This document shows, piece after piece, positions 12,451-24,604 of a stretch of DNA of 64,000 bases (its first letter is position 1; each line of letters starts with the position of its first letter). The notes under the pieces were generated by a model. It did not search any database. It had not been told where the DNA came from and saw nothing but the letters and a program-made list of their open reading frames with translations. Origin of the DNA: Watersipora subatra (taxonomy: Eukaryota; Bryozoa; Gymnolaemata; Cheilostomatida; Watersiporidae). The stretch is taken from contig NC_088714.1 of assembly GCF_963576615.1 (NCBI RefSeq), forward strand, positions 38,543,143 through 38,607,142, written 5' to 3'. The position numbers were made by a program, and so were the translations under genes.

Positions 12451-14413
12451 GGAGAGTCTCGCTGCACTCGAGGCAAAAAATGTCTCACACGCATCCCCGA
12501 GTGACGCCACGACGCCAAACCTGAACCGCTAGCTGCATTACCCGTCCATGGGAACAGATTCATGTACATCATAAGGTTTCATTGAGAATTGTCTTTCATG
12601 CTGTAAAAAACTCCAAGTATGCAATCTACTGAAATTTTTTGCTTTTATCAGACTATGCATACACATATGCAGTCATACATGTCAATAATGTTGAAGAGAA
12701 CAATGGAAATCTGCAATACGTTTTACAGCTAGTCTACACTGCATCAGTCTCAAACCACTCAAATCGGCATTGGCCTATTTGTGTACAGAGAACTGATAAT
12801 GAAATTGACATTGCTAGGTAAACTGAAGTTCTTCAAACTGGCAGTATTGAAAAATTTTGCATTTTTTAAGAAATTTTACAAAATATTTTGCTATTGCCAG
12901 CATTTATTGAATGGAGACTTCTACATGCTTAAAACATATTATCGTGGCTCACCAGTTCTTCGTCTATGATAGCCTGTGTTTTGACATGGTATATACAAAC
13001 AGAAATGAGATTGTGTCGATAAAATTTATATGTATAACAGCACAAACAGTATGATTTCAAGTCAGATACAGCATTAGCACCTTACAATAATAAAACATAA
13101 CGCCAACATGATAACCTTTCTATGAGATACAATAAGGAAAATGAATGCATGAAAACATATATACAGTATATATACTAAAAAATTTGTTAGAAAATGCTGC
13201 ATGTGGATAATATTTAGGTGTAGCAGAACATAAAAAACATAGCATGACATAACAATAACATAATGTTAATTTAATGCAAACGTGACATAACAATAACATA
13301 ATGTTAGTTCAACGCAACACTTGCAGAAAGACAACATTTTTTGTTTATTTGTCGAGAGTATGAACAATTAATGTTCGGCTTGCACCTACTTTTGAGAAGG
13401 TGACGTACTGCTGGTCATGGCTAAACTAGGGTGACAGTAAATCGATATTAGATGCTCTCTTTTTCTCATCATCACCTATCGCAACCCTTGGAGTACCCAT
13501 GCAAGTTCTGTAGTAGTAACTTACAGTAGGCCTACTCGTAGCTGGAAAAAAAATTAGTAACTCAGCTGCTGAAGGAAATGAACATGTTTACCATTGCGAA
13601 CAATGGCAAATCTAACGTTATTAATTAAGTGGCGGAGGTGCGGCAATTCATAGATAATACAACATTGAATGAGAAGTACTTACCTTTTTGAAGTTGAAAT
13701 TTAGTAGGGAAAACACAGTAGCAGTACCCGTGTAAGTTCTGTAGTTCTGTAGTACTCATAGCTGGAAAAAAAGTAAAAGTATCTCGGCTGCGAAAGGAAA
13801 TGAACATGTTTACTATCACAAACAGTGGCAAATCCAACGTTTTTAACCCTTTCACTAAAGTAGACTCATTTATGCGTTTTCTATGGTCGACCGCCGTAGA
13901 CGCAATTTTGCGACTTTCCCAGCAATTGCTAGTAACTGAATTTTATTATTCGTTGATAACATAACCAACTATCTTTAGGACTTTTATGGTAGTGACAGTG
14001 TTGACCTAAGTTTCCTCTATAAAATTAGCCTTAAGTTTCATTTTTTAATCTTTGCTTGGGAATTTCCAACTTAAAAACGAACATTTTTGTGTAAGTTCTG
14101 TGAACGCCTCCAAGTTAGAAAACAAATAATTACTTATGTTGATGAAATTATAGCCGATTCAGATTTTTGTGATTACACAGATAATTAAAATAGCAATAGC
14201 AGCACTGACTGTGATGGTGGTGAAAGTAATGGTTTCGTAAGAATAAGGAACATTGTAGAGGATCGTTTTAGCCTCGTAGCTTCGCATCGCTTTATCAATG
14301 CACAAAGTATAGATACAATGAATTTTTGCATAGCATGTTGTGCAAAATAAAATATATAACAAAAAAAACCGTTCTAGATAGAATTTGAAATTGAAAAAAT
14401 ATTGTATACATAT

Positions 14414-14605
14414 TGTTGTGTTTCCACCTGTGGTTACGATTGATATGATCAAATATATAGTATTTATTACGAACAGTTTCTTTAAAGCATTTATTCCGAA
14501 TCACTCAAAATGGCCGACCGCCTTGCTTACAGGAAACGGATATCTATATACGATAAAATACAATAATTGGAATTTCTAACGATAATATAGTTGTATAACA
14601 CAGCA
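14414..14605 (-). repeat. 3' LTR of the Gypsy element
   Basis: On the minus strand it begins TGCTGTGTTATAC and ends CAACA, with TG...CA termini. It matches 19155-19344 nearly throughout. Confidence 0.93.
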
Positions 14606-14619
14606 CCTCTCCCCCTCAA
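14606..14619 (-). other. Polypurine tract of the Gypsy element
   Basis: The minus strand reads TGAGGGGGAGAGG immediately before the 3' LTR, where plus-strand priming is expected. Confidence 0.85.
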
Positions 14620-14689
14620 GGGAAGCTTGGTAGTGATTGTCAGCGAGGTGATTATCATATTGCAAGATCTATTTATGTTAGAAATCTAT

Positions 14690-17600
14690 TTAGTTCACAA
14701 TGTAGTCAGTGCGTAGCCATGCTGGTAGCTGTCTGACTCTCTGTGGTCGGCTTCGGTTCTGGTCAGGGGTCTGCATAGGTCTTCGGTCAGGAGTCTGTAT
14801 CAGGCTCTGGTCAAGGGTCTGCATCGGTGTTGTCAACTGTGGTGCATCTGGTACGCCATCAGTAGGCTCTCGGTTATCGTCATAGTCAACTTGTGCCTGC
14901 TCGCATTGCATCAAGGGTTGTCTCATCACAGCATCTCGTTCGTCTATGCCTTCTCCTATCTCAATCTCGTTAGCGGCCTTCCACCAGCTAGCCTCTCGGA
15001 AAAGCAGGTATCCGTCTTCAAGTCTGCGAGCATGGATCTGGGATCCTACAATCTTCACGATCTCATAGATTGCAGGTTCATATGAGGTTGTCCATTTTCC
15101 TCTCTTGTTCTGCTTGCAAGGTATGTGATCCCCGATATTGAGGGAGTGTTATTTCACGTTCCTCCTTGAGTTCCTCACTTCAGTCGTCTTTTGTTTGTAT
15201 ACAGCATCTCGGGCGTTGATGGCGGATAAGTCATCGCCGCTTAACTTCGTTTCTCCCAGTCTTGTCCGAATCGGCTGCATCATCATTTCCTGGTATGGCG
15301 AGATACCAGTTGCCGGGTGTGGTGTTGCTCGATATCCCATCAGCATCTCCTGTATGGCTTCTCCGGAGTCCATGCCTTTAACTCCTGCGATCCTCTCAGT
15401 CTTGTTCAGCACTTTCATGAATGATTCAGCCTGGCCATTGGCTCTTGGGTGGGCTGGTGTAATCCGGTGGTGTATGAATCCATATTCATGTACAAAATCG
15501 CGAAATTTTCGCGAATTGAATGTAGGCCCGTTGTCGCTGTCTATCTAGCGGGGTATCCCTTGTGTCGCGAATGCCTCCAACAGCTTTTCTTTGGTCTGTT
15601 TGTAAGTGGTCCCTGTGATCTGCGATACTACAGGATACCTTGTTTGTTTGTCAGTGATGACAAAATTGTAGTGTCCATCTGGGTATGGTCCTCCAAAGTC
15701 TATGGCTACGTGTTCCCAGGGTTTGTCCGGTATAGTTGAAGGCTTGATTGGCTCTAGTCGCTGTTCTTTCGTGGTGAGTTGGCACAGGTAGCAGCTTTTC
15801 ACTTTCTTCTCAACCATCTGATTTATCCATGGGAACCAGTACTGTCCCCTCAGCATCTTCCTGGTCTTGTTGATACCTAGATGTCCCATCCTGTGTGCTG
15901 CCGTGATGACATTCTCCTGTAGCTTTGATGGGATCACGGCTCTGTCCTGTCGAAATATCATGCCATCTAACACAGATAACTCTTCTTGGATATTAAAGTA
16001 GGGGCATATCTCTAGATCGTCGGCATGTTTTCCCCAGCTTGATTGAAGGAAGATCTTCTTCAGTGCCTGGTATAGCTCATCATCATTTGATGCGCTTTTG
16101 ATCTTTTCGGTGATGGTTGTGAAGTGTTCTACCACTCGTCCAACAGTTGCTCTCGCATCATCTTGCTGTGTATCTGGTAGTGGGTGCCTGGACAAGTAGT
16201 CCATTGGGTCTTTGTCATTTTGCCCAGGTTCGTACTTTAGCTCGAAGTCGAAGTCCTGCATGTTCATAACCCAGTTCTCAATTCTGGGTGGCAACTTGGC
16301 GATGGCTATGTTGAACATGCCGATCAGTGGTTTGTGTGAAGTGATGATCGTGAACCGTGGAGCTCCCAGTAGGTACATGCTGAACCTCTCTTTACACCAC
16401 TTGATTGATAGTGCGTCTTTTTCCGTCTGACTATATCTTTTCTCCGTGTCCGTCATGGTGCGACTTAAGAAATGGACAGGCTGTAGTCCTAGCCAATCAT
16501 CGGTTGGCTGAAATACTCCACCAGAGAGGCCATAATGGAAGCTGGCCTCGGCTCTCACTGTTATCCCCCTGTCGGGTCTAAAGTAGGCTATGGTTGTCTC
16601 ATCTGAGATGCAATCTTTTGTCCTGTTGAATGCTGATTGTTCTTCTTCTGTCCATCTAAATCTGACCTTTTCTCTAGTCAGTTCTCTCAACGGTGCAGTG
16701 ATGGACGCATATTTGGGTATGAATTTTGATAGGTTGCTTGTCATCCCAAGAAAGCTGCGAACCGCATCTTTACTCTCAGGAATAAAACAATTTCTGACAG
16801 CCCTCACCTTATCAGGTGATGGTCGTAGACCAGTGCCGGTGAATATCGTTCCGTAGAACTCAAGTTCCGATCTCTTGAATTGGCACTTGTCTTTGTTGAA
16901 GGTTATGCTAAAATCTTTCGCTCTCTGTAGTACAGTGTTGAGTGTCTCATCATGCTCCTCAGCAGTTCTTCCACCTATCATAATGTCGTCTCTTTGGTTT
17001 GCACATCTTGGTATGTCGCCGAAAATCTTGTATATGACCTCGTCGAATACATCTTGCGCTGCTTTGGCTCCAAACACAAGTGGCTTCGGTCTATAGTTAC
17101 CCCATGGTGTGTAAAATGTGACAGTAGATCTACTTTCAGGATGTAGACGCAGTTGGTGGTAACCTTGGTTCATGTCCATCTTTGAGAACACAGTGCAGTT
17201 GTTGAAAGTATATGTGAAATCCTCAATGGTTGGTCCTCTGGTTATTCTACTCCTCTGCATGAACTTATTTGGGACTCTCAGGTCTATGCAGGCTCTGATC
17301 ATGTGTGGTTTCAGCTCTTCATCTTTCACGGCAGCATACTTCGGCTTAGGTTGCAGAACCAACGGGCTGCACCAGGTGATTGGTTCACCTTCTGGCACTT
17401 TCTCGTAGATATCTTCTCTCACCCCTTGATCCAGCAGTTTCTTGAGCGGCCCACACAGATGGTATGCTACATTCCTTGGCCGTTTTGCAATAGATTTGGC
17501 ATCTTCTGTCATGCACAACACTGCCTTGTGATGCTTGATCTCACCCATTCCTTCGAATACTGTCGAAAATCTCTCTGGTATCTGTTTGGTAGTCAAGTCC

Positions 17601-18940
17601 TGTACAATCTTTGCTTCAGCAGGTAGGGATCCGTCGGGGCAAATCTTTAGCATCCCCAGCCGTGTCAAGGTTCTATGACACAATAGCGGTGGTGAGTTCA
17701 TTCTTCCTCTAATGACAACTATCCTCTCGTTGGCGGTTTGGTATTTGTTGCTGATCTCAGCGTAGAACTCTCCCTTGACTGATAACTCGTTCTGAATTGC
17801 TGTTAGTCAAACATTGCTCCTCCCCAGCTCCGGTGTCGACGTATCTCTGTGCCTCAGAGCGCTGTACTGGTGTTCGTCTATGATGTTCAGCTCCACTCCA
17901 CTGTCCGGTTCCACGTGTACATCACATCCTCCGATCTTAATCAGAACAGTCTTGTTGCACTGTCCTACCTTATTAACTCTCCTCAAGTGTGATGCAAAGT
18001 ACTCGGCGTCTGAACTCGCATCTGAATCGTGGTTGTCCTCTCTTGCATGTCGAATGTTTCGATTGGTCTACTTCTGATCATCGTTCACACTGCGTCTGCA
18101 CGCTGCAGAAAAGTGGTTTTTGACCCCGCGTTTCTGGCAAATTTTCCCAAAAGCGGGGCAATGGTCTCTCCTTCGTCGATGTCTGCTCGCGCAGTAGCTA
18201 CATGGCGCCGTGCCCTGTTCATCTGAGCGAGCGCCTCTTAGGCCTCCTCCAGGAGGTCCGCTCTTCCCGCTCAGGTGACCTCGTTCTGGGTTACGGTTCC
18301 GACGCTCAGCAGACTGCTGCGCTGGTCCTGTAGAAAGTTTACTGACTCTCCATTCGTGGTCATCTCGCATCTCTCTTAGCTGCAGTTTAGTGTCCTGCAT
18401 CTGAGTTGCCTCAGTTAGCATTTGGTCAAGGTTCCACGCCTTGTTGATTGTCTTTTGTATCAGTGATGTATTATCGATGGTCTGAATTATGTGCTCCAGG
18501 ATCCATTCATCTGCATCGTTGAATTCACACGCTGGTGCTTTTTCTCTCAATCTGGCAGCGTAGACATTGGTAGATTCTCCCTCTAGTAGTCTCATCTTCA
18601 GAAAGTTGTATCTTGCATGGTGTTTGTTCTTCTTTGGTGTAAAATAGTCATTGAGTTTCTTCCTCAATTTATCGTAATCATCTCCTTCCTCTGGATTTGC
18701 TAGCAATCTGTTGAGCCTGGCCAGCTCCTTACCTCCATATATCAGCATAACATCCTTCTTGTCCTGTGCATATGTTATCTAAAAAAATCTGAATTCTCTC
18801 TCAATCCCTTCGAGCCATTCCTCCCACTCCTGCCCTGCTTGAATCTGGTCAGAGCTTGGGTGAAATGGCACGGATTTCAATTGTCGTGATTGTGACACTG
18901 CAGTCACATGCACAACTGGTGCCTCTGCCTCATCTCCCAT
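14690..18940 (-). pseudogene. Gypsy gag-pro-pol polyprotein with in-frame stops
   Basis: One reading frame runs from the ATG at 18940 to the final stop at 14690. Order: Gag; a CCHC-type finger region (CSYC...CPAFGKICQKRG...HF...C, with one Cys replaced by Arg); a retropepsin with DSG at about 17908-17915; reverse transcriptase (CANQRDDIMIGG keeps the DD pair); RNase H (the usual DAS reads EAS); integrase with HHCC zinc site (HRMGHLG...CYLC) and the D, D, E residues in AIDFGG, IDSDNGP and GQAESF; then a C-terminal tail. Five internal stops occur: 18779-18781 TAG, 18068-18070 TAG, 17807-17809 TGA, 15545-15547 TAG and 15149-15151 TAA. I saw no frameshift in about 4.2 kb. The 18068 stop lies between Gag and protease and might be natural; the others disrupt domains. 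Without readthrough the copy is inactive. Confidence 0.9.
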
Positions 18941-19136
18941 AGTTTCATTTATCAGTGGTTGATATGCACACAAATCTCACAATATTTGCTGTTCTTACAA
19001 TGAACTTTCTTTCTATGTGAAAAGGAAGGTTCACTCGGTTCACTCTTTTCTTAACTTTAGTTTCTCTATTTAATTAACTCAATTAACTCTTTATTGGTCG
19101 GCCTGACAAGGCGCTCTGTGAGCCTGGTGTCTCTTA

Positions 19137-19153
19137 TCCCATCCTCGTCGCCA
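19137..19153 (-). other. Primer-binding site for tRNA-Ser(GCU)
   Basis: The plus strand reads TCCCATCCTCGTCGCCA, identical to the 3' end of animal tRNA-Ser(GCU) including CCA. It lies one base from the 5' LTR, exactly where the minus-strand primer should anneal. Confidence 0.85.
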
Positions 19154-19154
19154 A

Positions 19155-19344
19155 TGTTGTATTTCCGCTTGTGGTTGATTGATACGATCAAATATATAGT
19201 ATTTATTACAAACAGTTTCTTTAAAGCATTTATTCCGAATCACTCAAAATGGCCGACTGCCTTGCTTACAGGAAATGGATATCTATATACAATAAAATAC
19301 AATAATTGGAATCTCTAACAATAATATAGTTGTATAACACAGCA
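19155..19344 (-). repeat. 5' LTR of the Gypsy element
   Basis: The partner of 14414-14605. Short for a Gypsy LTR (190 bp). It supplies the promoter for the minus-strand transcript by family knowledge; no specific motif was assigned. Confidence 0.92.
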
Positions 19345-20029
19345 CATATCGTGAAGCAATATCGGCAAAATGGCAGTAGGTCGTTAGCTAAATTTGTACA
19401 TGGATGCAAGTGAAAGGGTTATGCAATGGAGGTGTAGCAATTCATAGACAATACAACATTGAATAAGGGCCAATAAGAAGTACTTAACTTTTTGATGTAG
19501 AAATTTAGTAGGCGAGAACATGGTTTTTTCCATTGGCCGCAAGAAACAAACGTTCACGTGACCTTCTCGGTACACATTGGCAGTAAATATTAATTATATG
19601 TAAATTACTACTCATTAATTTATTTTATTTAATGAGTAGTACATTTGTATAGCTGTATAGGCACCTTTGCATAGGCCACAGAACTCAAGACGGTGCTTTT
19701 TAACACGGCAGCAACTTTGCTGTTCAAAACGGAACAGTGCTGTTAAGCACTGTAAAGAGGCGCACTAACCAGAGATTTCGGTTAATGCACCCTAGCGGTG
19801 AAAGAAAAACCACAGAATCGCCGCACCCTTATATAAGCTGCTTGGCTCAAATCATCAAAAAAAAGTAGTGGCTAATAGTCCGAAGGTACGGTATTTACTA
19901 CTCACATTAATTCAGTGTGCTTTGTATGACCGAAATTCGTATACTAGAAAAGGAAAGTCCGCTCTATAAGGTGGACCAACACACACACGCACGCCCACAC
20001 ACACAAATATACCGACCAATTTTTTGCCA

Positions 20030-20150
20030 TTTATATTGTAGATATAGGCAATATGTAATAGCAATATGCATATTGCTATTTCGGTAATAGCAATATGCAT
20101 ATTGCTATTGTTATGATATTGCTATTCCTGCGATATGTATATATTGCATG
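20030..20150. repeat. Palindromic ATAGCAATATGCATATTGCTAT repeat region
   Basis: Two near-identical self-complementary blocks centred on ATATGCATAT, about 46 bp apart, with further partial units. Possible cruciform, no known function. Confidence 0.7.
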
Positions 20151-20339
20151 AAGGTTACTTCCTGTTACAGCAAAGTTACAACATGCAAGGGCTGTTGAAA
20201 AAACAGCGTAATACTATTGCAGAATTTCAATAAACCGCAGGCGACATGAGAATATACAAACCTTTCAGTTTTAATAAACAAGGCTGATCTTTTTTGCAAC
20301 ATGACCACAAAAACTAATTCATTACTTGTCCAACAAGTT

Positions 20340-20880
20340 TAAAGAGAGCCACCAAAGCCATATATAATGTGCCAGAGCATGGATGCCTATTTCATTGGAC
20401 CCAAACTGTGTACAAACGGTACACACATTGGAATTGGCTGCTCTATTCAAAGATGACAGTAAGATCACACAAATCATCAAATTTCTAGCCTTGCGTATGA
20501 TGCCTGCTCAACACATTGAAGAATGTTAGACCAGGTTGGCAAACAGAGATGGCAGACTTAAAATGTTGCTGAGCATATCGAGTCCACGTGGATGACACTA
20601 ACTTATGGCTTATATATGAGTGGCCACCCACTTCATGGTTTCAGCTCATGAGTCCTACAAGAACCAACGAGGTGGAAGGGTGGTACCAGAGGTTCAACCA
20701 CACGGCATTTAGCAATAGTACCCCAAACCTCTACAAATTAATTACAGAACTATATAAAGGATCTAAATTGACAGCAATCAATGTGAAATTTATATCAATG
20801 TGAAATTCATATCAATGTGAAAATCCTAAAAAGAGCTAAGAAATCATGTAAGACAGTTCAAGGAAGGCTGATGAATCTAT
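20340..20880 (+). pseudogene. MULE-type transposase remnant
   Basis: Reading across two or three frames gives HGCLFHWTQTVYKRY and then TRTNEVEGWYQRFNHTAF...PNLYKLITELYKG. These match the GCxFHW...QAV segment and the RTNNxxEGWHxxFN...HPxIWxFI segment of the Mutator-like (FLYWCH/MULE) transposases common in invertebrates. Frameshifts and stops separate the parts, and the DDE core upstream is not recognisable. A dead fragment. Confidence 0.6.
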
Positions 20881-21842
20881 GGAGCGATTAATTATGAAGG
20901 TGATACCACAACTTTCAGCCTAATGAAGACATGTAGTCATATTGTCTGCCATAACTCTTTTAGTTGATTTAAGTGCCCTACTTGAAAGCCGCTACCTAGG
21001 ACTTGTAATTTAGATATTACATTACATATACATGTATGTAAAATTGTAGTGTACAGCCTGGTACATGGTGATGGCTCTCATATTTTACAGTTTTAGACAA
21101 TTTTTACTGCTCAAATGATGAATTTTTCATTGTAGCGTTACCACTTGTCATCACTATTAACAATCCCCAGCAAAACACAGTTTGAACTCATGGCTTAATC
21201 TTTTGATCTAACAACTAACACAAAATAATAAGAACCACTATGTTGTATAGAAGTATTAGCAAAAGCAGATAGCCTAATGGAGAAGCACCTAAACACCGGA
21301 GACATACGCAACATTACAATAAACTTGACAATAATACATTAACGCAGTGTTTTTCAACATTTTTTGAGCCAGGCACGCTTTTTACATTTGAAAAAGTTTG
21401 CGGCTCACCGCTAACCAAAACTGTTATAAAATGACACCCTGAACAGTATACGTATTTAATCACTATATAATTTCTCAATTCATTTATACTCAGCCAGGGT
21501 GAAACCTGGGCCTGTGTAGAAGAACACAAAGCCAATATGCTAGGGCTACCCTTTATTTGAAAGCCATCTTTATTTGAAGGCCACTTATATTTGAGCTACA
21601 CCAGTGGTTCTTAACATTTTTTGCCCCATTCCCCTTTTCCAAACCTAAAGACAGAAATTCCCCCCTCCCAACTACTTCAAATAATGCACTGCAACTAGAT
21701 AGTGAACTTTATTTACATATATAACTTATATACATGTATATGCATGTATTTATGCATTTATTACAGTCATATTTACATGGAATATTAAAAATGAATGTAT
21801 ATTTAAACTCAATATATCTATCATTGTAAGACAGTCAGCAGA

Positions 21843-24178
21843 CTAGTGCGATTTCTGTGTTTGTTTGGAGCTGACCAGAATTTTGATGTTAGGAGTTGTT
21901 GTAGATAGGGCACACCGTAGGTCAGCTTCTACTTCCAGATGGTTTCTAGATTTGCTCTTTATGGTTAGCATTGCTGAAAATGCTGACTCGCAAAGATATG
22001 TGGAAGCAAATTGTATGAGCATCTTGAAAGTGGCCAGGCTTATGTTGGGATACAATCTTTGGGCCTAAACCCAAAAGTGCTCTATTGATAGCTCCTTGAA
22101 GTCATCTTTTAATTCAGAGTTGTTTGTCAGCTCCAAAAACTCCTCCTGAAGCTGTTCCGGAATCTCGTGGACATTGCGCCTGAAAGGGTCTCGAGTCAGG
22201 CTCATCAATTGCTTTGTCCTAGGATCTAATTTTGGAAAATATCTCTCAAACTCTGCTATCAAGTTGTTCACGTGATGCTTTATGTCGGTTAGCAAAAAAG
22301 CGGAAGGAGGTTTCTTGTCAACTAATGAATGCAGAACTGGAAATGAAACTCTTACATTCCCAGTAGCCAGTCTTTCCACCCAGAGTTTGAGCTTGTCCTT
22401 GAATGCATTGATACTATCAGTTACATTCAACACATTTCTGTCTCTACCTTGCATCTTTGTGTTCACTTCATTGATTGAACCAAATAATATTTGGTTCAAT
22501 CAATTGTCATTAGATGCATTAGACTGTCATTAGATGCAGTCATAGCAATATAGCTTGATGAGAAGTGCCCAGTTTGAAGCATACCCTTTTAATGAATATC
22601 TCCAGGACGGTGAGCTTTTAGCCACATATATTGTTAACCTTACCATGACCTTTGGGAGGTCAAACGTCAATCAAATTGGAATAAAAATGCAACGATCAGC
22701 TTTTTCAGGTTTTTTTTGTGGAGAATGCCAGGCTTCATCAATATAGGTTGAGATTAAGTGGTTGGTTGCTATGGCATTTTGATTTGTAAACAAATACCAT
22801 GATTTACAGTTCATGAATCACCAACGTTATCTTGCTTAAACCCAAAACAACAGTTTTAGTTCATCACGAAACCTTCTCTACTAGATCTTGCATAACTTGG
22901 GCATAAATGACCCGATTTGAAAAATTTAAAATGCATTAAAATCCTCAGAATTTGCTGATTTTAAATCTTTAAATAACTCAAAAATGTGGTTTTACCACGA
23001 TTGTACATTCTGATTGCCTGGGTCACATATGTCAACCAGGTAAGCAAGACACTGATGGAAGCCTTCCACCTGCATTGAAGCCAGTAGTTTGGGTTTGTTA
23101 TGAGTTTTCAAGAACTCATTGACCTCTGCTCATAGATTGAAGAAACGCAGAAGCATGTTACCCTTTGATAACCATCGAACTTCGGTGTGGAACAATAGTG
23201 ATGAGTGCACAGCATCCATATCTTCGCATAATTTGTGAAAGAGACATGTTTGCAAGGCAGAGCCTTTGATAAAGTTTACTACTTAAATCACTGAAGAAAG
23301 GTGTTCCTGCAATCCTTTGGGAAGAGTTTTTGCTGCTGGCGCTTGTCTGTGAATGAAGCAATGTGTACTCACCACTAAAGGATTCTGTTCTTTTACCAAC
23401 TGTGCAAATCCAGCATGACAGCCAAGCATGGCTGGAGCACCATCAGTGCAAACTCCAATTAGTTTGCCCCAGTCCAGATGTTCTTTGCTGAAAAAGTCGA
23501 AAACCAGGTTCATAACATCAGCAGCTGTGGTGGTCTCTGTTACAGGACTGCAGAACAGAAATTCTTCCTCAATTGTCTCTCTGTGTACATAGCGTGCAAA
23601 CACCATCAGCTGTGAAATGCTAGCAACATCAGTGGGCTCATCAAGTTGAATGGCGAACATGGGAGATGACTTGATCTTTTCAATTACTTGCCTATTTATG
23701 TCCCCAGAAATATCATCTATCCTCGATTTCACTGTGCTGTCTGAGAGGGATAAATCAGCCATCTTTTGATCGGCTGTGTCTTCGAGAATAATCTTAGTAC
23801 ACTCCAGCAGACAAGGTTTAACTATTGTTTCACCAATGGTGTGTGGCTTCTAATCTCTGGCGATACAGTAAGACAGAGCATAGGATGCCTCGGTAATGGC
23901 CTGTGCCTGGATATGAAAGCTGCCAGTGGAATCCAGTTTTGCCCGCTTGAGTTCTCTCACTTTAGCTTCAAAGAACGGCTTTGATTATCCGTGTGTTCTG
24001 CATGTTTATTTCTTAAGTGTTGCTTAAGTTGATGTGGTTTCATGGAGTCGTTAGCGAGCACTTTCATGCACAAAACCCATTGTGGTACTTTTAATCCGCT
24101 TTTAATCATATAAGTGAATTCATAGTTAAGGTAAGAATCATCATATGTTCGTCTTTTTGTCTTTGACATTTCTAACAC
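21843..24178 (-). pseudogene. hAT transposase of the ZBED5/SCAND3-like type, broken
   Basis: Fragments in consistent order on the minus strand: a BED-like finger (VLCMKVLANDSMKPHQLKQH, 23957-24178); the RNase-H-like core with AIQLDEPTDVASISQL and GVCTDGAPAMLG (23283-23762); a middle part (22065-22499); and the C-terminal dimerisation segment YLCESAFSAMLTIKSKSRN (21843-22055). These are hallmarks of the hAT group that gave rise to vertebrate ZBED5 and relatives. Stops and frameshifts separate the pieces. About 530 bp of unrelated DNA (22505-23035) splits the coding sequence between AYLVDI and FGSINEV, and a palindrome sits at its edge. Not functional. Confidence 0.85.
22470..22504. repeat. 35-bp palindrome at an insertion edge in the hAT pseudogene
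   Basis: 16-bp arms ATTGATTGAACCAAAT and its complement with a 3-bp centre. One arm is transposase coding sequence (FGSIN), so the other is an inverted duplication of it next to the 530-bp insertion. Confidence 0.75.
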
Positions 24179-24604
24179 CTACAATATGGGATATGCAATC
24201 AAAATGTCTGAATACATTCAATATTTACCTGAGCAAAACATCATACATATGTTAGGCTACAGAGCAAATTGTCAAAATGTTATACGTTTATGCAAACCAA
24301 ATCGGTAACTGAACAATTAATATTGCAGGTATGTATATGCATGTAGTGTAGCAATCCTTACCTTTTCCACAGTTTTAGATTTTGGCTTTGTTGAAACTAC
24401 TGAAATTCATTCACTCCTTGCTGCCCTATATATAAGAAAAATTGGTGCCACGGAAATCTCCTTTGGCAAACTGCCAAATTCCCCCCCCCCCACCAAATAG
24501 GTGAATAGAAGCACCTAGATCATGGTGCCTGGAGATTGAGCCGACTACATCAAGACCTAGCATTCAATTAAAAGGCTCATACCCTAGCACAAGTTGTGTA
24601 TTAA

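Larger units (their letters stand above)
14414..19344 (-). mobile_element. Complete Ty3/Gypsy LTR retrotransposon (minus strand)
   Basis: 4931 bp, bounded by a 5-bp target duplication CATAT (14409-14413 and 19345-19349). The LTRs are 192 bp (14414-14605, the 3' LTR) and 190 bp (19155-19344, the 5' LTR), differing at about ten positions and one 2-bp indel. A primer-binding site for tRNA-Ser and a purine tract adjoin the LTRs, and a gag-pro-pol frame lies between. The Gag finger pattern and single-frame gag-pol resemble the Mag/Steamer side of Ty3/Gypsy; that placement is inference. The empty target survives in the inverted repeat copy near 50701. Confidence 0.93.
11862..20020 (-). repeat. 3.2-kb dispersed repeat, copy 1, split by a Gypsy insertion
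   Basis: The parts 11862-14413 and 19350-about 20020 align in reverse complement, in order, with 49998-53182. Shared landmarks are the CTAGCTGCATTACCC terminus, the AATCAATCGCCTCGCA array, GAACATGTTTACCAT, GAATCGCCGCAC-type segments and the ACCTTATAG end. Read on the minus strand the element ends ...GGTAATGCAGCTAG|T, a Helitron-like 3' end with a CCCG/CGGG stem. A second such terminus occurs internally at 12530. No transposase or helicase frame is visible, so the copy is non-autonomous or it is a segmental repeat. The Gypsy element at 14414-19344 interrupts it. Confidence 0.75.

Noticed and set aside
12056..12532. Open frame of 158 codons rich in Leu, Ala, Ser and Asn
   Set aside because: Produced by the tandem CAATCAATCGCCTCGCA array; a second frame over it is open as well, and no domain is present.
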